NCBI RefSeq assembly: GCF_947179165.1
Contig: NC_077242.1
Location: 3,658,001 to 3,722,000, forward strand
Direction of reading: 5' to 3'
Source of the DNA: Solanum dulcamara
Lineage: Eukaryota; Streptophyta; Magnoliopsida; Solanales; Solanaceae
DNA: 64,000 nucleotides
The first letter of the stretch is position 1. Each line of letters opens with the position of its first letter. Below are positions 14,001 through 24,198 of the stretch, piece after piece. Below the pieces are notes generated by a model that worked only from the letters and a program-made list of their open reading frames with translations, did not search any database and was not told the origin of the DNA. A program made the translations under genes and the position numbers.

Positions 14001-16715
14001 AAAACTCTAGAAAGGTTAGTACTTGAAATCCAAAGCAAAACTGGAGCCACTTGAACAAATCCAGGTTGGTTTCTTGTTTTCGACAATCTTCCAGGAAAGG
14101 CAAACCACGAACATCGCGAACTGCAGTAACCGCAACTTTAACCTGTGGAACATTAAGCTCATTACATATGAGCTGCCACAGGGAAGGAAAGAAAACAAAA
14201 TTGGCCAGTAAATAGGCTTTTTTCACTAACATGGGAAAAAAGGGGAAGCAACTGCCACAGTCAAACTCGTATAATTATCTATACATACCTCAGGGAGTTG
14301 CATGATTGCGTGATGAATTCCTCCTTGATCAAGAGGAAGAATGTTATATGACACAAATAGTTCAGATTTGGCATCGCTACTCTCACTCGCAGCTAGACCC
14401 TAATAAGAAGACTTGCAGAAGTTTCTATTAGCATGTAAACCAACGATTGAGCTAATCAAAATACTAAGAGAAGGAAATCGCATAAACAAAACCTGAACAC
14501 CTGCTGCTCTGGAAACTGTATCCAATACTTCAAACAATACTGAAGCAACAACACGTGCTTTAGTCAGCCTTTCTCTGTGTAAGTAAGAGAACAGAATACG
14601 AATATTACTGAAAGTTACTGATGATTTTAAGGACAGCAGCATTCTTGGTGACAAAGATAATTCCTAACTGAGTGGAATCATTACCTATTTTCGAGATTTC
14701 TCTCTCCACCATGTTTGATGATGTAGTCTTTATACTCACGATAAGCACGTCTAAGTTCACGTAAATCAGTCCTTTCCTTTCTTTTCCTGAGAGTAACTTC
14801 TTCATCCTATAGTTCATAAAATTAGACAACATGGCAATTCAATAGCATGAATCTAGACAGAAATGAAGTACCACGAAACTATTTTACAAAAACTATCAAC
14901 TGTGATGGTAGGTCTCGGGATGAAATGAAATGGTGCTATTGTAAGTGGACCACGAAGAATTGAAGCAAAAACTGATATTTACATTTCAATCTCTCTTAGT
15001 GGACTGTAAAAGAAGACTTGGTCCAAAATCCATAAGAGTGTACCTGTTCAAGCCGTTGAAGAAGAGCAGTTTTAAACTGTCGTACTCCTCGGCCATTTGA
15101 ATTCCTATCCAAGTTATGTGCTACTTCGAAAGCATGAAACCGACCTGCTTAAGAAAACTGGATTAACCACTTATCACCAAAAAGAAAGTCAAGTACTATA
15201 ACATCAAGAAGAAGAATGAGAAACCCAAATTATGAATAATATTTGTTTAGGCCATTCATTTCCTCTGTGTACATTATGGTTGTATAGATGAGAAAAGAAT
15301 TTTCACCAATGCACATGCTTACTATTCACTCTTTACATTTCTCAAAAATTTATTCCTAAATTAGAAACTAGCAAAGATTAAGTGTAAAATCAGTTCATAC
15401 TGTTTGTGATATGTAAAATCTCAACAATACAAAAATGTTTACTAATCAAACTGTAAGTTCAAACAACCACCTTACTGCAGGAAATGAAAAACGCATGGTT
15501 GAAGAGAGAACTACAGGCTGTTAGAAGAACAATTACATAAATGTTCAAATAGCCAACAATTATTCACATTGAATTCAAATTCCACAATTGTGACCACAAT
15601 TTATGGTCAATGGAAAAACTTACATATTACTATAACAAGTCCCCAACAACAACTACGTCTCAGTCCCAAACAAGTTGGAGAATATTTTACATAGTACTCA
15701 CACTGTCCCAAAAAAAAGTGTCCCAAAATAAGAGTCGTTTTAGGAATTCAAGACAAAAAATAACAATTGTTTCTAACTATATCCTTAAACTCCCTCCATT
15801 TCATATTAAGTGAATTTATGAGACAATGCACACATATTAAGAAAAATATTCAAGGACATAATTTGAACCATACTTTCCACTATTGGCCTTTTTAAAATCA
15901 TAAATATAGCTTTGCAAGTAGTGTGATTTATCTCCTAAAAAATATAAAATTTCAGGACAAATATGAAAAAAATTTCAAACATCTATCTTAAACTTTGAAC
16001 AATTCAATTATTTTGAACAATGAAAAATCCCTCAAAAAATCACTTAATATGGAATGGAAAGAGTATTAAAGAACTACTTCTTATTAATAATGCTCAATTC
16101 TCAAGAAAAATCTAATAAATATGGGTAACATAGCTCAATTCTCAAGAAAAATCTAATAAATAGGGGTAACATAGTAAACTACACCTTGTATTTACTATTT
16201 TTCTTAATGTGCATGAAATGAGCTAAAACGACACTTATTTTGGGACGGAGCTAAGAGAAATGTATTGGAAAAGTTGAATTGGAAAATATCTAGTTTGTGT
16301 ATACTTTGACTGTTTTCTCATACAAACGGACATGTCATAATAGAACTCCATTTTCGAATTCAATGAATTATACTAATAATCTCTTTTACAACCCATCACA
16401 GACAAGAATGACACTCTGCCACTTTCACTATAACAACTAAAACAAGTTATCATACAAGAAAATTTTAGATAAAGCCTTACAAAGATAAGCCACTCGAGGC
16501 TCTTCTGACTCGATAAGATTAGCAACTCGAAGAAATCTTTGAATCTCTGAAATCAAAGTCACTGGTAACTTCTCACTATCAAAGGTCTCAGGCACATGGT
16601 CACGCCCGTAAGTGATTGATCTAGTGAATTGTCTTTCATTGCTTGTGGTATAAACTCTCCTGCTGGTACTAGCAGTACTTTCTTGAATTGGTTCAGCAAG
16701 AACAATTTCTGCCAT
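2008..16715 (-). CDS. CalS8: Callose synthase 8-type 1,3-beta-glucan synthase (GT48), complete, 41 exons
   Basis: Plasma-membrane enzyme polymerising UDP-glucose into callose. Exons, 5' to 3': 16715-16481, 15144-15044, 14806-14685, 14574-14493, 14399-14289, 14142-14023, 13824-13732, 13648-13557, 13437-13311, 12884-12747, 12669-12593, 12490-12337, 11538-11413, 11315-11198, 11085-10757, 10608-10556, 10465-10405, 10218-10137, 10052-10003, 9911-9825, 9758-9618, 9535-9432, 9271-9187, 9105-8945, 8570-8447, 8345-8251, 8173-8035, 7896-7745, 7374-7268, 7162-7043, 6937-6869, 6780-6612, 6510-6399, 5797-5678, 5601-5486, 4671-4588, 4082-3970, 3884-3655, 3515-2667, 2535-2350, 2235-2008. The sum is 5,862 bp, or 1,953 residues, normal for the family, with all phases matching. 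Seen: LLIWGEAANLRFMPEC (about 350), a first membrane cluster (about 500-830), a cytosolic catalytic loop with IIFTRGEALQTIDMNQDNY (about 1340) and RGGISKASKT, and a second membrane cluster from about 1510. The N-terminus (FDSEKLP..LISEIQRFLRVANL), SPLQVF and the end RRLQIQPILAGKK point to CalS8/GSL4 rather than CalS1-7. In Arabidopsis that protein is linked to stress control of plasmodesmata. Confidence 0.93.
4255..4475. repeat. Foldback/MITE-like inverted repeat in a CalS8 intron
   Basis: Two imperfect arms face each other: left has ctatcactcactttgtatta and right has taatacaaagggagtgatag. The arms meet near 4360 around tgagttggcc/ggacaactca. The element lies in the intron between the exons at 4588-4671 and 3970-4082 and has no coding capacity. 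Confidence 0.6.
5031..5453. repeat. Pair of 82-bp direct repeats in a CalS8 intron
   Basis: Copies at 5031-5112 and 5372-5453 share an almost identical core (ggccatttactggggtaaac at both) and flank about 260 bp of unrelated sequence. The second copy lies just beside the donor of the exon at 5486-5601. The copies differ at only a few bases, so the duplication looks fairly recent. Confidence 0.75.
8660..8910. mobile_element. Stowaway-like MITE in a CalS8 intron
   Basis: It is about 250 bp long, with terminal inverted repeats CTCCCTCCGTTgCAATTTG at the left and the matching complement ending in acggagggag at the right. Each end is bordered by TA, the usual Tc1/mariner-type target duplication. 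There is no coding frame. Confidence 0.8.
9356..9380. repeat. (TA)n microsatellite in a CalS8 intron
   Basis: About twelve uninterrupted TA units. The flanking phrase gctttttataaagaacagcatgtc occurs on both sides (about 9301 and 9381), so the microsatellite sits at the junction of a short local duplication. Confidence 0.8.
11581..11767 (-). mobile_element. Au-family SINE in a CalS8 intron
   Basis: This is a tRNA-derived SINE reading on the minus strand. The family hallmarks are present in complement: gagcaatggtaaagttg (box A region), gacctataggtcacgggttc (box B region), a long stretch ending cacaccccttggggtgctg, and the tail side caccgggctgccctt. The flanks tggaattttacta (about 11568) and tggaatttacta (about 11768) form a target-site duplication with one indel. 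It lies in the same orientation as CalS8. Confidence 0.88.
12940..13200 (+). mobile_element. TRIM (miniature LTR retrotransposon) in a CalS8 intron, antisense
   Basis: The left LTR (12940-13068, 129 bp) runs TGTTAGAG...TTTACA. It is followed directly by a primer-binding site, TGGTATCAGAACC, at 13069-13081, which matches an initiator tRNA-Met type site. After only about 60 bp comes a purine tract (gtgaagggg, 13131-13139), and then a second LTR starts TGTTAGAG at 13140 with diverged similarity for about 60 bp. No proteins are encoded. The right LTR looks truncated or diverged. Confidence 0.78.
15695..16255. mobile_element. MITE interrupted by a second MITE, CalS8 first intron
   Basis: The outer element has ends gtcccaaaataagagtcgtttt (about 15720) and aaacgacacttattttgggac (about 16225), inverted to each other. 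A different MITE lies inside it (see 15789-16065). Between the inner element and the right end there is a 41-bp tandem duplication (16092-16132 and 16133-16173, starting gctcaattctcaag). Confidence 0.72.
15789..16065. mobile_element. Nested MITE of the ACTCCCTCCATT...type
   Basis: The left end actccctccatttcatattaag and the right end cttaatatggaatggaaagagt are inverted repeats with few mismatches. The element is about 277 bp, AT-rich and without a reading frame. Another member of the same family lies at 32351-32691. Confidence 0.75.
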
Positions 16716-17060
16716 TTTGGTAAAGGCCAAGAAACAAACTTGGGAATGTAGAGGAACAAGAATGCATGAGATTGAGAGTATAAAAATAGGATCTTGACTG
16801 TATATACATGTTTGGTGTCAAAGTGTGAATTTGCTTTTTGGTTGCTTTTGGAATGTAATCTTTTCACTTTTGCTTTTGATGCTTGTGTTTTCTGAATGAG
16901 AGAGGGATCTTTTCCATTGTGGAAATCAAAAAAGGAAGTTGAATGAAATTCTAAGCGGGTATTTTTTAATGTTAAAATAATATTACTATAAAGAATGGGG
17001 CCAAGAAAAAGCCATTGTTCACCTGGTTAAGGCATGACATTACATAAAGAAACCATTCAG

Positions 17061-17485
17061 AATTAGGCTGAATACATGGACAGTCCTTAAACTTTGTGAG
17101 TAAATTTCATTTAGATACTCGAACTAGGGTATGTTCTGATTCAGCACCTGAACACATGATAAAGTGGTCCTAGCTATTAGACACCCTAGTTCAAAATTTT
17201 GAAAAAGCTTTTGCGAATATTCTAAAGCATCTTTACCTAAACAAGTTAAACCATTTAAAATATGATACATCTTGACCTCACTAAGTCGTAATACCTAAAC
17301 TTTGTTCCAATTGAGGTTGATGTGTATAATTAAAGGAGTGTTTTAACTTTTCTATATAATTGATGCTTGAGAACATGAGCAAAAAAATCATGAGTTGAAG
17401 TACTCAATTAAAACATATCATAATTCGAGTGTATAACTGAAATTTACTGGCAAGTTAAAGGCGATGTCAATGTATTCGGCCTTAA
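17061..17485. mobile_element. MITE-like repeat with ggctgaatacat/atgtattcggcc ends
   Basis: The left end is aggctgaatacatggacag and the right end caatgtattcggcctta, inverted. The interior includes ctcaattaaaacatatcata, which is also found in a relative at about 41394-41800. No coding capacity. Confidence 0.6.
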
Positions 17486-17743
17486 AATAAACTCACCTTT
17501 GTTTAGTTCTCTTTTTATCTTTTTAAATTTCTCTCTGTATCAAGTCAACTTGTAGGCAAATTTAGTTGAGTGGAAAATCCATAGAAAAGAGATATCATGA
17601 CTCATCCCTTAGTAGTGGACTTGTATAGAATACTAGGGTTCTGATTTAACTGATACTGCAAGAATATGAAACAAAAAGGAAACATCTACAGTTTTGTCCT
17701 ACCATTGCTCAAGGTTGCACGTGGAGTGGCTGTAAATACCATA

Positions 17744-17895
17744 TGTAACAGCCCAGCCCATTAATGACGATGTCCGCTTTAAGTCTAGGCCAGCACGACT
17801 TTAAATGTGTGACAGGGTCAGCTTGTTTCCTTTTATACCTAGCATCCCTCTCTAATTTATTGATATAATATTTGCCTAGAGTAACACGCCTTTAA
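17744..17895 (+). repeat. LTR/TRIM-like fragment
   Basis: The stretch starts tgtaacagcccagcccatta and carries gcacgactttaaatgtgtg. It resembles terminal repeats of small plant LTR elements as I recall them. No second copy or primer-binding site was found here, so it would be a fragment. Confidence 0.35.
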
Positions 17896-18229
17896 ACCCA
17901 ATGATATAATCTAGCGGTTAATGAAGTGAACGACCACCAAAATATTTGGTAATTCTTTCTCATTTGTCTAAACCTTTTCACATCTACCTAAATATTTGGT
18001 AGACAAAGGTATACAGCATGTCCAATACAAACCCACAAGTGGGATCTAGGAATGGTAATTTGTATGCTACCTTGTGAAGATAGACCTTTGGCTTGAGTAA
18101 GCATATCAAAGTTATCTCATATCTATGTTAATGGGATAACAAATACCCAATAAAATAAGCAAGATGCCTATAAGTTGATCTAGACAGCACCGTGATAATC
18201 CTTTCTAATGGTTTTCTTGATTTAATTTA

Positions 18230-18550
18230 TTTTTTTATGACAAAAGTGATTAGCTACTTTACAAGATGAAGTCTTATTATGTCTTAGTAAAGCTACTTTA
18301 ATTGCACAGTAGAAGAAGCCATATATCAGATTTATGGGTTACAACTTGTCAGCCAGGCAAGATTCAACAAAGTAAAACAAATAGGAAAGCTATGTGCTTA
18401 AGCAATAAACACAAAGACTTGAAGCAATTAAGCAAAAGTTAATAAAAGGGAACACTTTATTTGAGTGGAAAAAGCTTCACCTATCTTATTCTTTAACTCA
18501 CAACCAAATAATTGACACAAAAAATGCTCTTACAATGTTGTTCATGGAGT
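18230..18550. repeat. Left copy of a diverged inverted duplication
   Basis: The stretch around gggttacaacttgtcagcca matches, in reverse complement and at roughly 90 percent over its best 100 bp, the segment around 26525-26830. The two copies lie outside the decayed transporter fragments at 19.3-20.3 kb and 25.8-26.0 kb. Confidence 0.7.
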
Positions 18551-19290
18551 GCCTGTGGGGTATTCAGCTTTATTAACCTTTAAAAAAGAATATGAGATTT
18601 CTTTTTTTTTTTTTGCAATTACAATAAAAAGAGAAAAGTAGTTGGATTTCTTACTTATAGGCCATGGGGCAATCAAAAAGTACTTGCAAGACATTGGAAA
18701 AGTAACTTATAGTATGACTGCCTTTAGCTATTTCTTCCATGCTAAGGATTAAAAAAGGATCAGTGATAATCAGGGGCTCTATAATTGTTTGAAGAGTATT
18801 CACTGAAAATTTTTTATATCATCAAATTAATTTTTCCTGTTGTAGCAGGCAATTAATTTTATTTCAATAGTACAAAATTTCATTTTTAAAAAAAGGTTTA
18901 CAATGTAGATATCCTTTGATGACCTAATAACGCAAGTACTTTTTAAAATTGAAGATGTACATGAATTAAATTCTTATTTGAAATAGTGCATAGATCAATT
19001 TCAAGCAGTTTCTTCTAACTTAAAGTCTGATAGGGAATCTTTTCCGTAAAATCCACAGGTCCATCAATTGCATTGGTAGTATCTGTTAAAACAAGTTTTG
19101 CAAATATAGAAACATTAGAGGGTAAGAGACAAGTAGAATCTCAATGGATGCAGGTGAATTAGAAGTTTAAGTGTCTACCACCAAGGGTTATGGTGGAAAT
19201 AGATGTGATCGCTCTGCTTTAATAAAAACTCAGGTTCAAATTCTGATAACAGAGAATGTTTTGGTCGGAAAAGACTACTATTACATAGCT
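18550..19290. other. Spacer, no gene seen
   Basis: AT-rich sequence. A possible degenerate SINE with a box-B-like ggttcaaattctg lies near 19235. No coding signal was found. Confidence 0.4.
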
Positions 19291-19525
19291 AATAGAGATT
19301 TAGCTATGTAATGATATACTCTGTAGTTTTCACACAGATGACATCACTCTTTGTCGAGCAAGGTGACGCCATGAAAACTACAATAGTGAACTTCAGGATT
19401 CCAGCTGCAAGTATGTCTAGTTTTGACATCCTTAGTGTAGCACTTGTCATATTTCCCAAACGCAGAGTTCTTGACCACTTGTCAATAGGTTTAAGAAGAG
19501 CAAGGATAACTTTACCGAGCTAGAG
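19290..19525 (+). pseudogene. NRT1/PTR-family (NPF) transporter fragment, plus-strand copy
   Basis: Plus-strand translation gives FVEQGDAMKTTIVNFRIPAA followed by SMSSFDIL and RARITLPS. FVEQG...F.IP.ASMSSFDIL is the signature between transmembrane segments 7 and 8 of plant NPF nitrate/peptide transporters. Only about 75 residues of a protein usually near 580-600 residues are present, without start or flanking exons. The copy lies head-to-head (tail sides adjoining) with the minus-strand copy next to it. Confidence 0.8.
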
Positions 19526-20300
19526 CCTTCACTGTATTTGCAGTCATTTATAGCATAATGAAGCCTATAGTGCTCCACAATTCCCACCGAAAGCATAGCC
19601 ATCGCCGTTGTGACCAGTCCAATACACATCCTTTGAAGTTGAATTAGCTCAGTGTGGTCACCCTTGCTCTTCTTAAACCTAAGTGGATCAAGAACTCCGT
19701 GTTTGAGAAATATGGCAGGTGCTACACAAAGGATGTCAAAGCTAGACATACTTGCTGCTGGGATCCTGAAGTTCACTTGTGTAGTTTTCATGGCATCACC
19801 TTGCTCGACAAAGCATGATGCCATTTGTGAGGAAACTGCAGAGTAGATCATTACAGAGCTAAATCGGCAGCAGTCTCAAAAACACATTTGATCATTTCAA
19901 CTTGTGAATAGGGCAAAGACGCCATTGGCTGTGATCACTCTGCTTCTGGTTGTCAAGTTCCTTAAAATATCACCACAGCTGCTCCAACTTGGAACCTGCA
20001 ACATGAAAAAAATTATTTTTAGTGCATAATTATAGAATGCTGAAGAGACCATCTATGGGATAAGCTCTATGTGACTTTTACAGTTAATGGTTTATGAATG
20101 ACAAAGTCACAAGTATGAGAGTTTGTTGCCATATTGGATTGAACTTCTAATTGCATTTCTGCACTTGAAACCATTGGTGTGTGGCATTTTTCTACCACCA
20201 ATTGTGGAGTTCTCCACTCTGTACTTCTTTGTAGCTGCAACTCTAACTTGAATAAGTAAAGTTGTGATGCTAGTGCTAATAATGCAAATCTCTGTCAATT
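19526..20300 (-). pseudogene. NRT1/PTR-family (NPF) transporter fragment, minus-strand copy
   Basis: Read right to left it gives, in family order: a loop with VAATKKYRVEN and GGRKMPHTNGFKC (about 20250-20120); QWRLCP then LRLLPI interrupted by stops (about 19960-19870, including TAG where the family has Trp in LPIWLC); FVEQGDAMKTTQVNFRIPAA with SMSSFDIL (about 19851-19740); and QLQRMCIGLV with GIVEHYRLHYA (about 19640-19570). HTNEFKFLDRAA-like and SMSSFDIL motifs suggest NPF7 (NRT1.5/NRT1.8) as nearest. Stops, frame changes and missing N- and C-terminal parts make it non-functional. Confidence 0.82.
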
Positions 20301-20429
20301 AAGTTTTTCGAGGACTATTACAATCAACACTAATGATTAAGAGGAATAACACATGTGCGAGATAATAGCAGCAATATCAAATCTTTTGGATTTGCAATGG
20401 GGTTTTACCATCTACACAACTACCATGGA

Positions 20430-20645
20430 AGTGCACTGAGGGTTTGGTCCAGTGGTCAATAAAGTGACCGAAAACCATGGAAGTTGGGAGACTTGAGTTC
20501 AATAGAGAAAATGTCAGATGACTTCTTTGTTTAAGTCTTGATGACAGAGTAACTCCAGTGCCTATGTTGGCGGAAGATTACAAGTACCCGCTAAAATAGT
20601 CGAGGTACGTGCAAGTTGCATTAGACATCACTGTTAAAAAGAAGG
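20430..20645 (+). mobile_element. SolS-type SINE
   Basis: It begins near ggtttggtccagtggtcaat (box A region), continues with gagacttgagttcaatag (box B-like), and carries the family-like 3' part cgctaaaatagtcgaggtac...gacatcactgtta. It is about 215 bp and diverged from the Solanaceae SINE consensus as I remember it. Confidence 0.72.
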
Positions 20646-21390
20646 AAACAAGTCCAAAATTCCTTTGAACTATGTGAAAGGGTTTAATTTACCCTCTGTT
20701 CATAGTATGAATCAAATGAGCCCCGCTGTTAGCAAAAGTGTTCACTTATGCCCTTATTCATAGATGGAATTATTTTATCTAAATCAAATTCTAACTACTA
20801 TAGTACCCGCGCAATGCACAATATATTAAAGAGAAAAAAGTCATACTCAATAAATTGTTATCTTATTCTCTTAATCACATCAAATTTTTATTATTTGATC
20901 AACAATAAAAGTTTAACCATTTGATCTAGTACCATTGATAAGAGGCCACCAGAGAAACAAAAAATATTTCGTCCATCTATAATTTCCATAAGATCATGTT
21001 TCATGTGCAATAAGATTTAGAGACGGTTGATGAATCCATAAAAAATTTCAACAATTGGTTTCATAAGCTACTGACAGATTCCAGGCTAAGGTTACCAAGT
21101 AGCAAAATATTGTCTTGGTTTTCTACATGTAACTTAAAGGGATACTTATCCATGTGTACTACCCAAACAAACAGTTTACAATGAGTATAGCCTAATAAAT
21201 TTTTATAACTAGAATACACAACATATGTTTATATTGAATTTTACGAAACCAAATCTATTTTAATGTTTTCTTTTTTTACCTTGTTCCCCGAACTACTATA
21301 GCCCTCTTCATTTATTCTATTTTTCATTTTTAAAATATGCATAACATGATGTATAAAAGTGTATATATTACATACACATCATTATACACT
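20646..21390. other. Spacer, no gene seen
   Basis: AT-rich sequence. A phrase near 20690-20760 (tgaaagggtttaatttaccc) resembles common plant repeat ends but has no visible partner here. Confidence 0.4.
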
Positions 21391-21465
21391 ATGTTGCTCG
21401 GACTCCTCAAAAATGTCATCGAGTGTGTGTCAGATCCTTCAAAAGTAGTACATTTTAAAGATTAT
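21391..21465. repeat. Solanaceae interspersed repeat fragment
   Basis: The phrase ttgctcggactcctcaaaaa followed by gtgtcagatccttcaaaagt is a motif I associate with a widespread Solanaceae repeat. Its two halves are weakly inverted. Only a fragment is present. Confidence 0.4.
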
Positions 21466-21780
21466 ACATAGGAGCGACAACATTTTTGGAGAGTATATGT
21501 AATGGTTGAAAAGGAACAAGACATGCTTCAAGGTTCAGAAATTGCAAATACCTAGAGTCGAAAACAAATGTATCAAGAACATGTATTTTTGGTGTTATAG
21601 TAGTTCTCTTGATAGGATGGATAAGTATTTGGAAATTTTTGCATTTATTAGGGATATCTATGCAGTATGTTTGGAGTGAGAGGTGCAATTTAGGTTCCGT
21701 AATCTTCTCTGCACCATCTTGGTACTATTTTAATAAATATCTTTACTCGTCAAAAAAAATGTGGTTTGACGTTAGCAAAA

Positions 21781-21890
21781 GAGGTGCTTGAGCCGAGGAT
21801 CTTTCGGAAACAACCCCTCTACCTCAAAGAGGTCTGCGTACACTCTACAATCCCCAAATCACTGGGTTTGTTGTTGTTGATGTGAGCGAA
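21781..21890 (+). mobile_element. TS-type SINE, 3' portion
   Basis: It contains gcttgagccgaggatctttc, ggaaacaacccctctacctc, gaggtctgcgtacactctac and the tail actgggtttgttgttgttg. This is the 3' half of a TS-like Solanaceae SINE with its TTG-repeat tail. The 5' tRNA-related part is missing or too diverged to see. Confidence 0.78.
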
Positions 21891-21974
21891 AAAGGTGTGT
21901 CTCCCACTTTGTAATCCCCTCCCCCATTTCTCCTTTCCTACCCCTAATGTAATTTTTTTAAAAAAAGAAGTGCT

Positions 21975-23450
21975 GCTTCTTTGGGGCATTGGGAGGTGTC
22001 AACAATGCAACTCATTCAACACAAAACATTTCAACAACTTTTGATAACTAACACACATCTTGACAGGATATGATGGAGGATAATGGTTGTTGGCGACTCG
22101 CCGGAAAACTTGGTTTCCGTAGTTTCATACTAAAACCAATGCCAGTTGATAGATCCGTCCAAGATCGATCTATTTACGTAGGTTTTGTGTGGTCATGGTG
22201 GAGATGAGCATACACGAATTTGAGAAGGAAGAAAATCGAGATTTCGGATATCCTGAAATTCATGGAGATGGACCGAATTTTGAAGGTTTTGGGTTATGGA
22301 TCTTGGTAGAGGAGAAGGAAGAAACTAATGAGCGGAAGAGGTACTTCTCCCACCTTGTAATCCCCTCCCTCATTTCCCCTTCCCTACCCCCTATGTAATT
22401 TTTTTTAAAAAAAAGGTGCTCCTTCTAAGCATTGGGAGGTCTACGTGCAGTTCATTCACCAGAAATCATTTCAACAACTTCTGATAACTGACATGCACCT
22501 TGACATGAATGATATGATGGAAGACAATGGTTGTCGATGACTCACCGAAAAAATTGGTTGCTAGAATTTCATACTAAAACCGATGCCAGATGATAGATCC
22601 GTCCAAGATCTATCTATTTATGTAGGTTTTGTGTAGTGGAGATGAGCGTACATGAATTTGAGAAGGAAGAAACTAGGGATTTCGGATATCCTGAAATTCA
22701 TAGAGATGGAGTGAATTTTGAAGGTTTTGGGTTATGGATCTTGGTAGAGGAGAAAGAAGAAACTAGGGATTTCGGGTATCCTGAAATTCGTAGAGATGGA
22801 GTGAATTTTGAAGGTTTTGGGTCATGGATCTTGGTAGAGGAGAAGGAAGAAACTATTGAGCGGAAGAGGTAATTCTCCTACCTTGTAATTCTCTCCCCCA
22901 TTTCCCCTTCTTCCCTAACCCCAATGAATTTTTTATTTTATTTTTTAAAAAAAAGGAACTTATTCTAGGCATTGGGAGGTCTATGATGCAGCTCATTCAA
23001 CACAAAACATTTCAACAACTTTTGATAACTGACACGTACCTTGTCATTGTATGATCGAGGACAATGGTTGCCGGTGACTCGACGGAAAAATTGGTTGTCG
23101 GAGTTTCGCACTGAAACCGATGCCAGATGATAGATCCGTCCAAGATCTATCTATTTGTGTAGGTTTTGTGTGGTGGAGATGAGAGTAGCTTCACAAATTT
23201 GAGAAGAACGAAACTAGGGATGTCAGATTTTCTGAAATTCGTGATGAAGTGAATTGAAGGTTTTTGGGTTATGGATCTTGGTGGAGGAGAAGGAGATGAT
23301 TGGAGTGGTGTATTTTGAATGTGAACAGAGGTTATCAATCGGTGGCGGTGATTTTCGACCAGTGGAGATAAGGCGACAAACAATGGTAAAGTGGTGGTTT
23401 GTGGCAGCGGCAAATGAGATTAGTAAAAGAAGGGAAAGAAGGGAATAGAG
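21975..23450. repeat. Three tandem copies of a 443-540 bp repeat
   Basis: The anchor gcattgggaggt occurs at 21986, 22429 and 22969. Each unit holds aacatttcaacaacttttgata-like sequence, a tcgccggaaaa-like block, tagatccgtccaagatc, and a reading frame ending in WILVEEKEE. The middle copy is longer because of an internal 90-bp in-frame duplication (22671-22760 and 22761-22850). Between units there is a pyrimidine run and poly-A. The identity of the repeat is unknown to me. Confidence 0.8.
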
Positions 23451-23596
23451 CTTAGGGACTAGGATTTTACAAAAACTTGGCTAAATATGGCTATATTCCT
23501 CATTTATTACCCTTTTCTATGCGGCAACGACAATTGAGAACAGAAAAAGAAGGGAATAGAGCTTGGGGACTAGGATTTTACAAAAACTTGGCTATG
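23437..23596. repeat. 48-bp direct duplication beside a MITE
   Basis: The phrase aagaagggaatagagcttag with gactaggattttacaaaaac occurs at about 23437-23484 and again at 23549-23596. It joins the end of the three-copy repeat to the MITE that follows. Confidence 0.7.
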
Positions 23597-23790
23597 AGCA
23601 AGTTTGGATTGGCTTATGTTAAATGCTTTTAAGAACTTTTATAGTGTTTGGATGAAATAAATAAGCACTTTTAAACACTTAACTTTAAGCCAAAATTAAT
23701 AAAAATAAACCAAAAGCCATAAGTTAGGATTTCTAACAAATGGTTTTTGGCTTATAAGTCATAAGCCAAAAACCAATCCAAACAGGCTCT
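23595..23790. mobile_element. hAT-like MITE, gtttggattggcttat family
   Basis: The left end gtttggattggcttat and the right end ataagcc...ccaatccaaacaggctct are inverted to each other, and the interior is AT-rich. Related elements lie at 31386-31643, 53726-54108 and 59420-59594. Confidence 0.72.
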
Positions 23791-24198
23791 AAATAAAAAC
23801 AAGAAGATAATAAATGAGTAATTGGGTCATATTTGGTAAACTAGATGGCCGAATGGATATGGACATCAATTGTCTCTAACTTAAACATATTCCAGCTAAG
23901 TTTACCAAATCCACATACAAAAGCAGCTCACCGTTAAAGGCAAAAGTAAATTGCTCATTAAAGTATTCATAGAAAGAGGATTACTTACTTGGATAAGAGA
24001 AAAGCTTCATTCAAATTGTTTAAAAGAAATATACGAGTACTTCTCTAGATCTCAAACTCTTCACACTATCACATTCATACCTCTTTTAAATAATATTAGC
24101 TAGATCCGGCAAGGAAAGAAAATTTATTCTCATGAATGGGAAGACTTATTAAAAGGAAACCTTCTAACTTCTAAAAAGCTTTGTGAATTCAGAGAAAC

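Noticed and set aside
13775..14232. Independent minus-strand genes of 103-127 residues
   Set aside because: These frames are callose synthase exons plus intron read-through; the exon parts are used in the CalS8 model.
16716..16730. Upstream start giving five extra residues on the callose synthase
   Set aside because: The codon there is TTG (Leu). The ATG at 16715 is the first real start and fits the family's N-terminus.
23147..23413. Minus-strand Pro/Ser-rich ORF in the three-copy repeat
   Set aside because: No start context, domain or conservation of this frame across all three copies could be shown.
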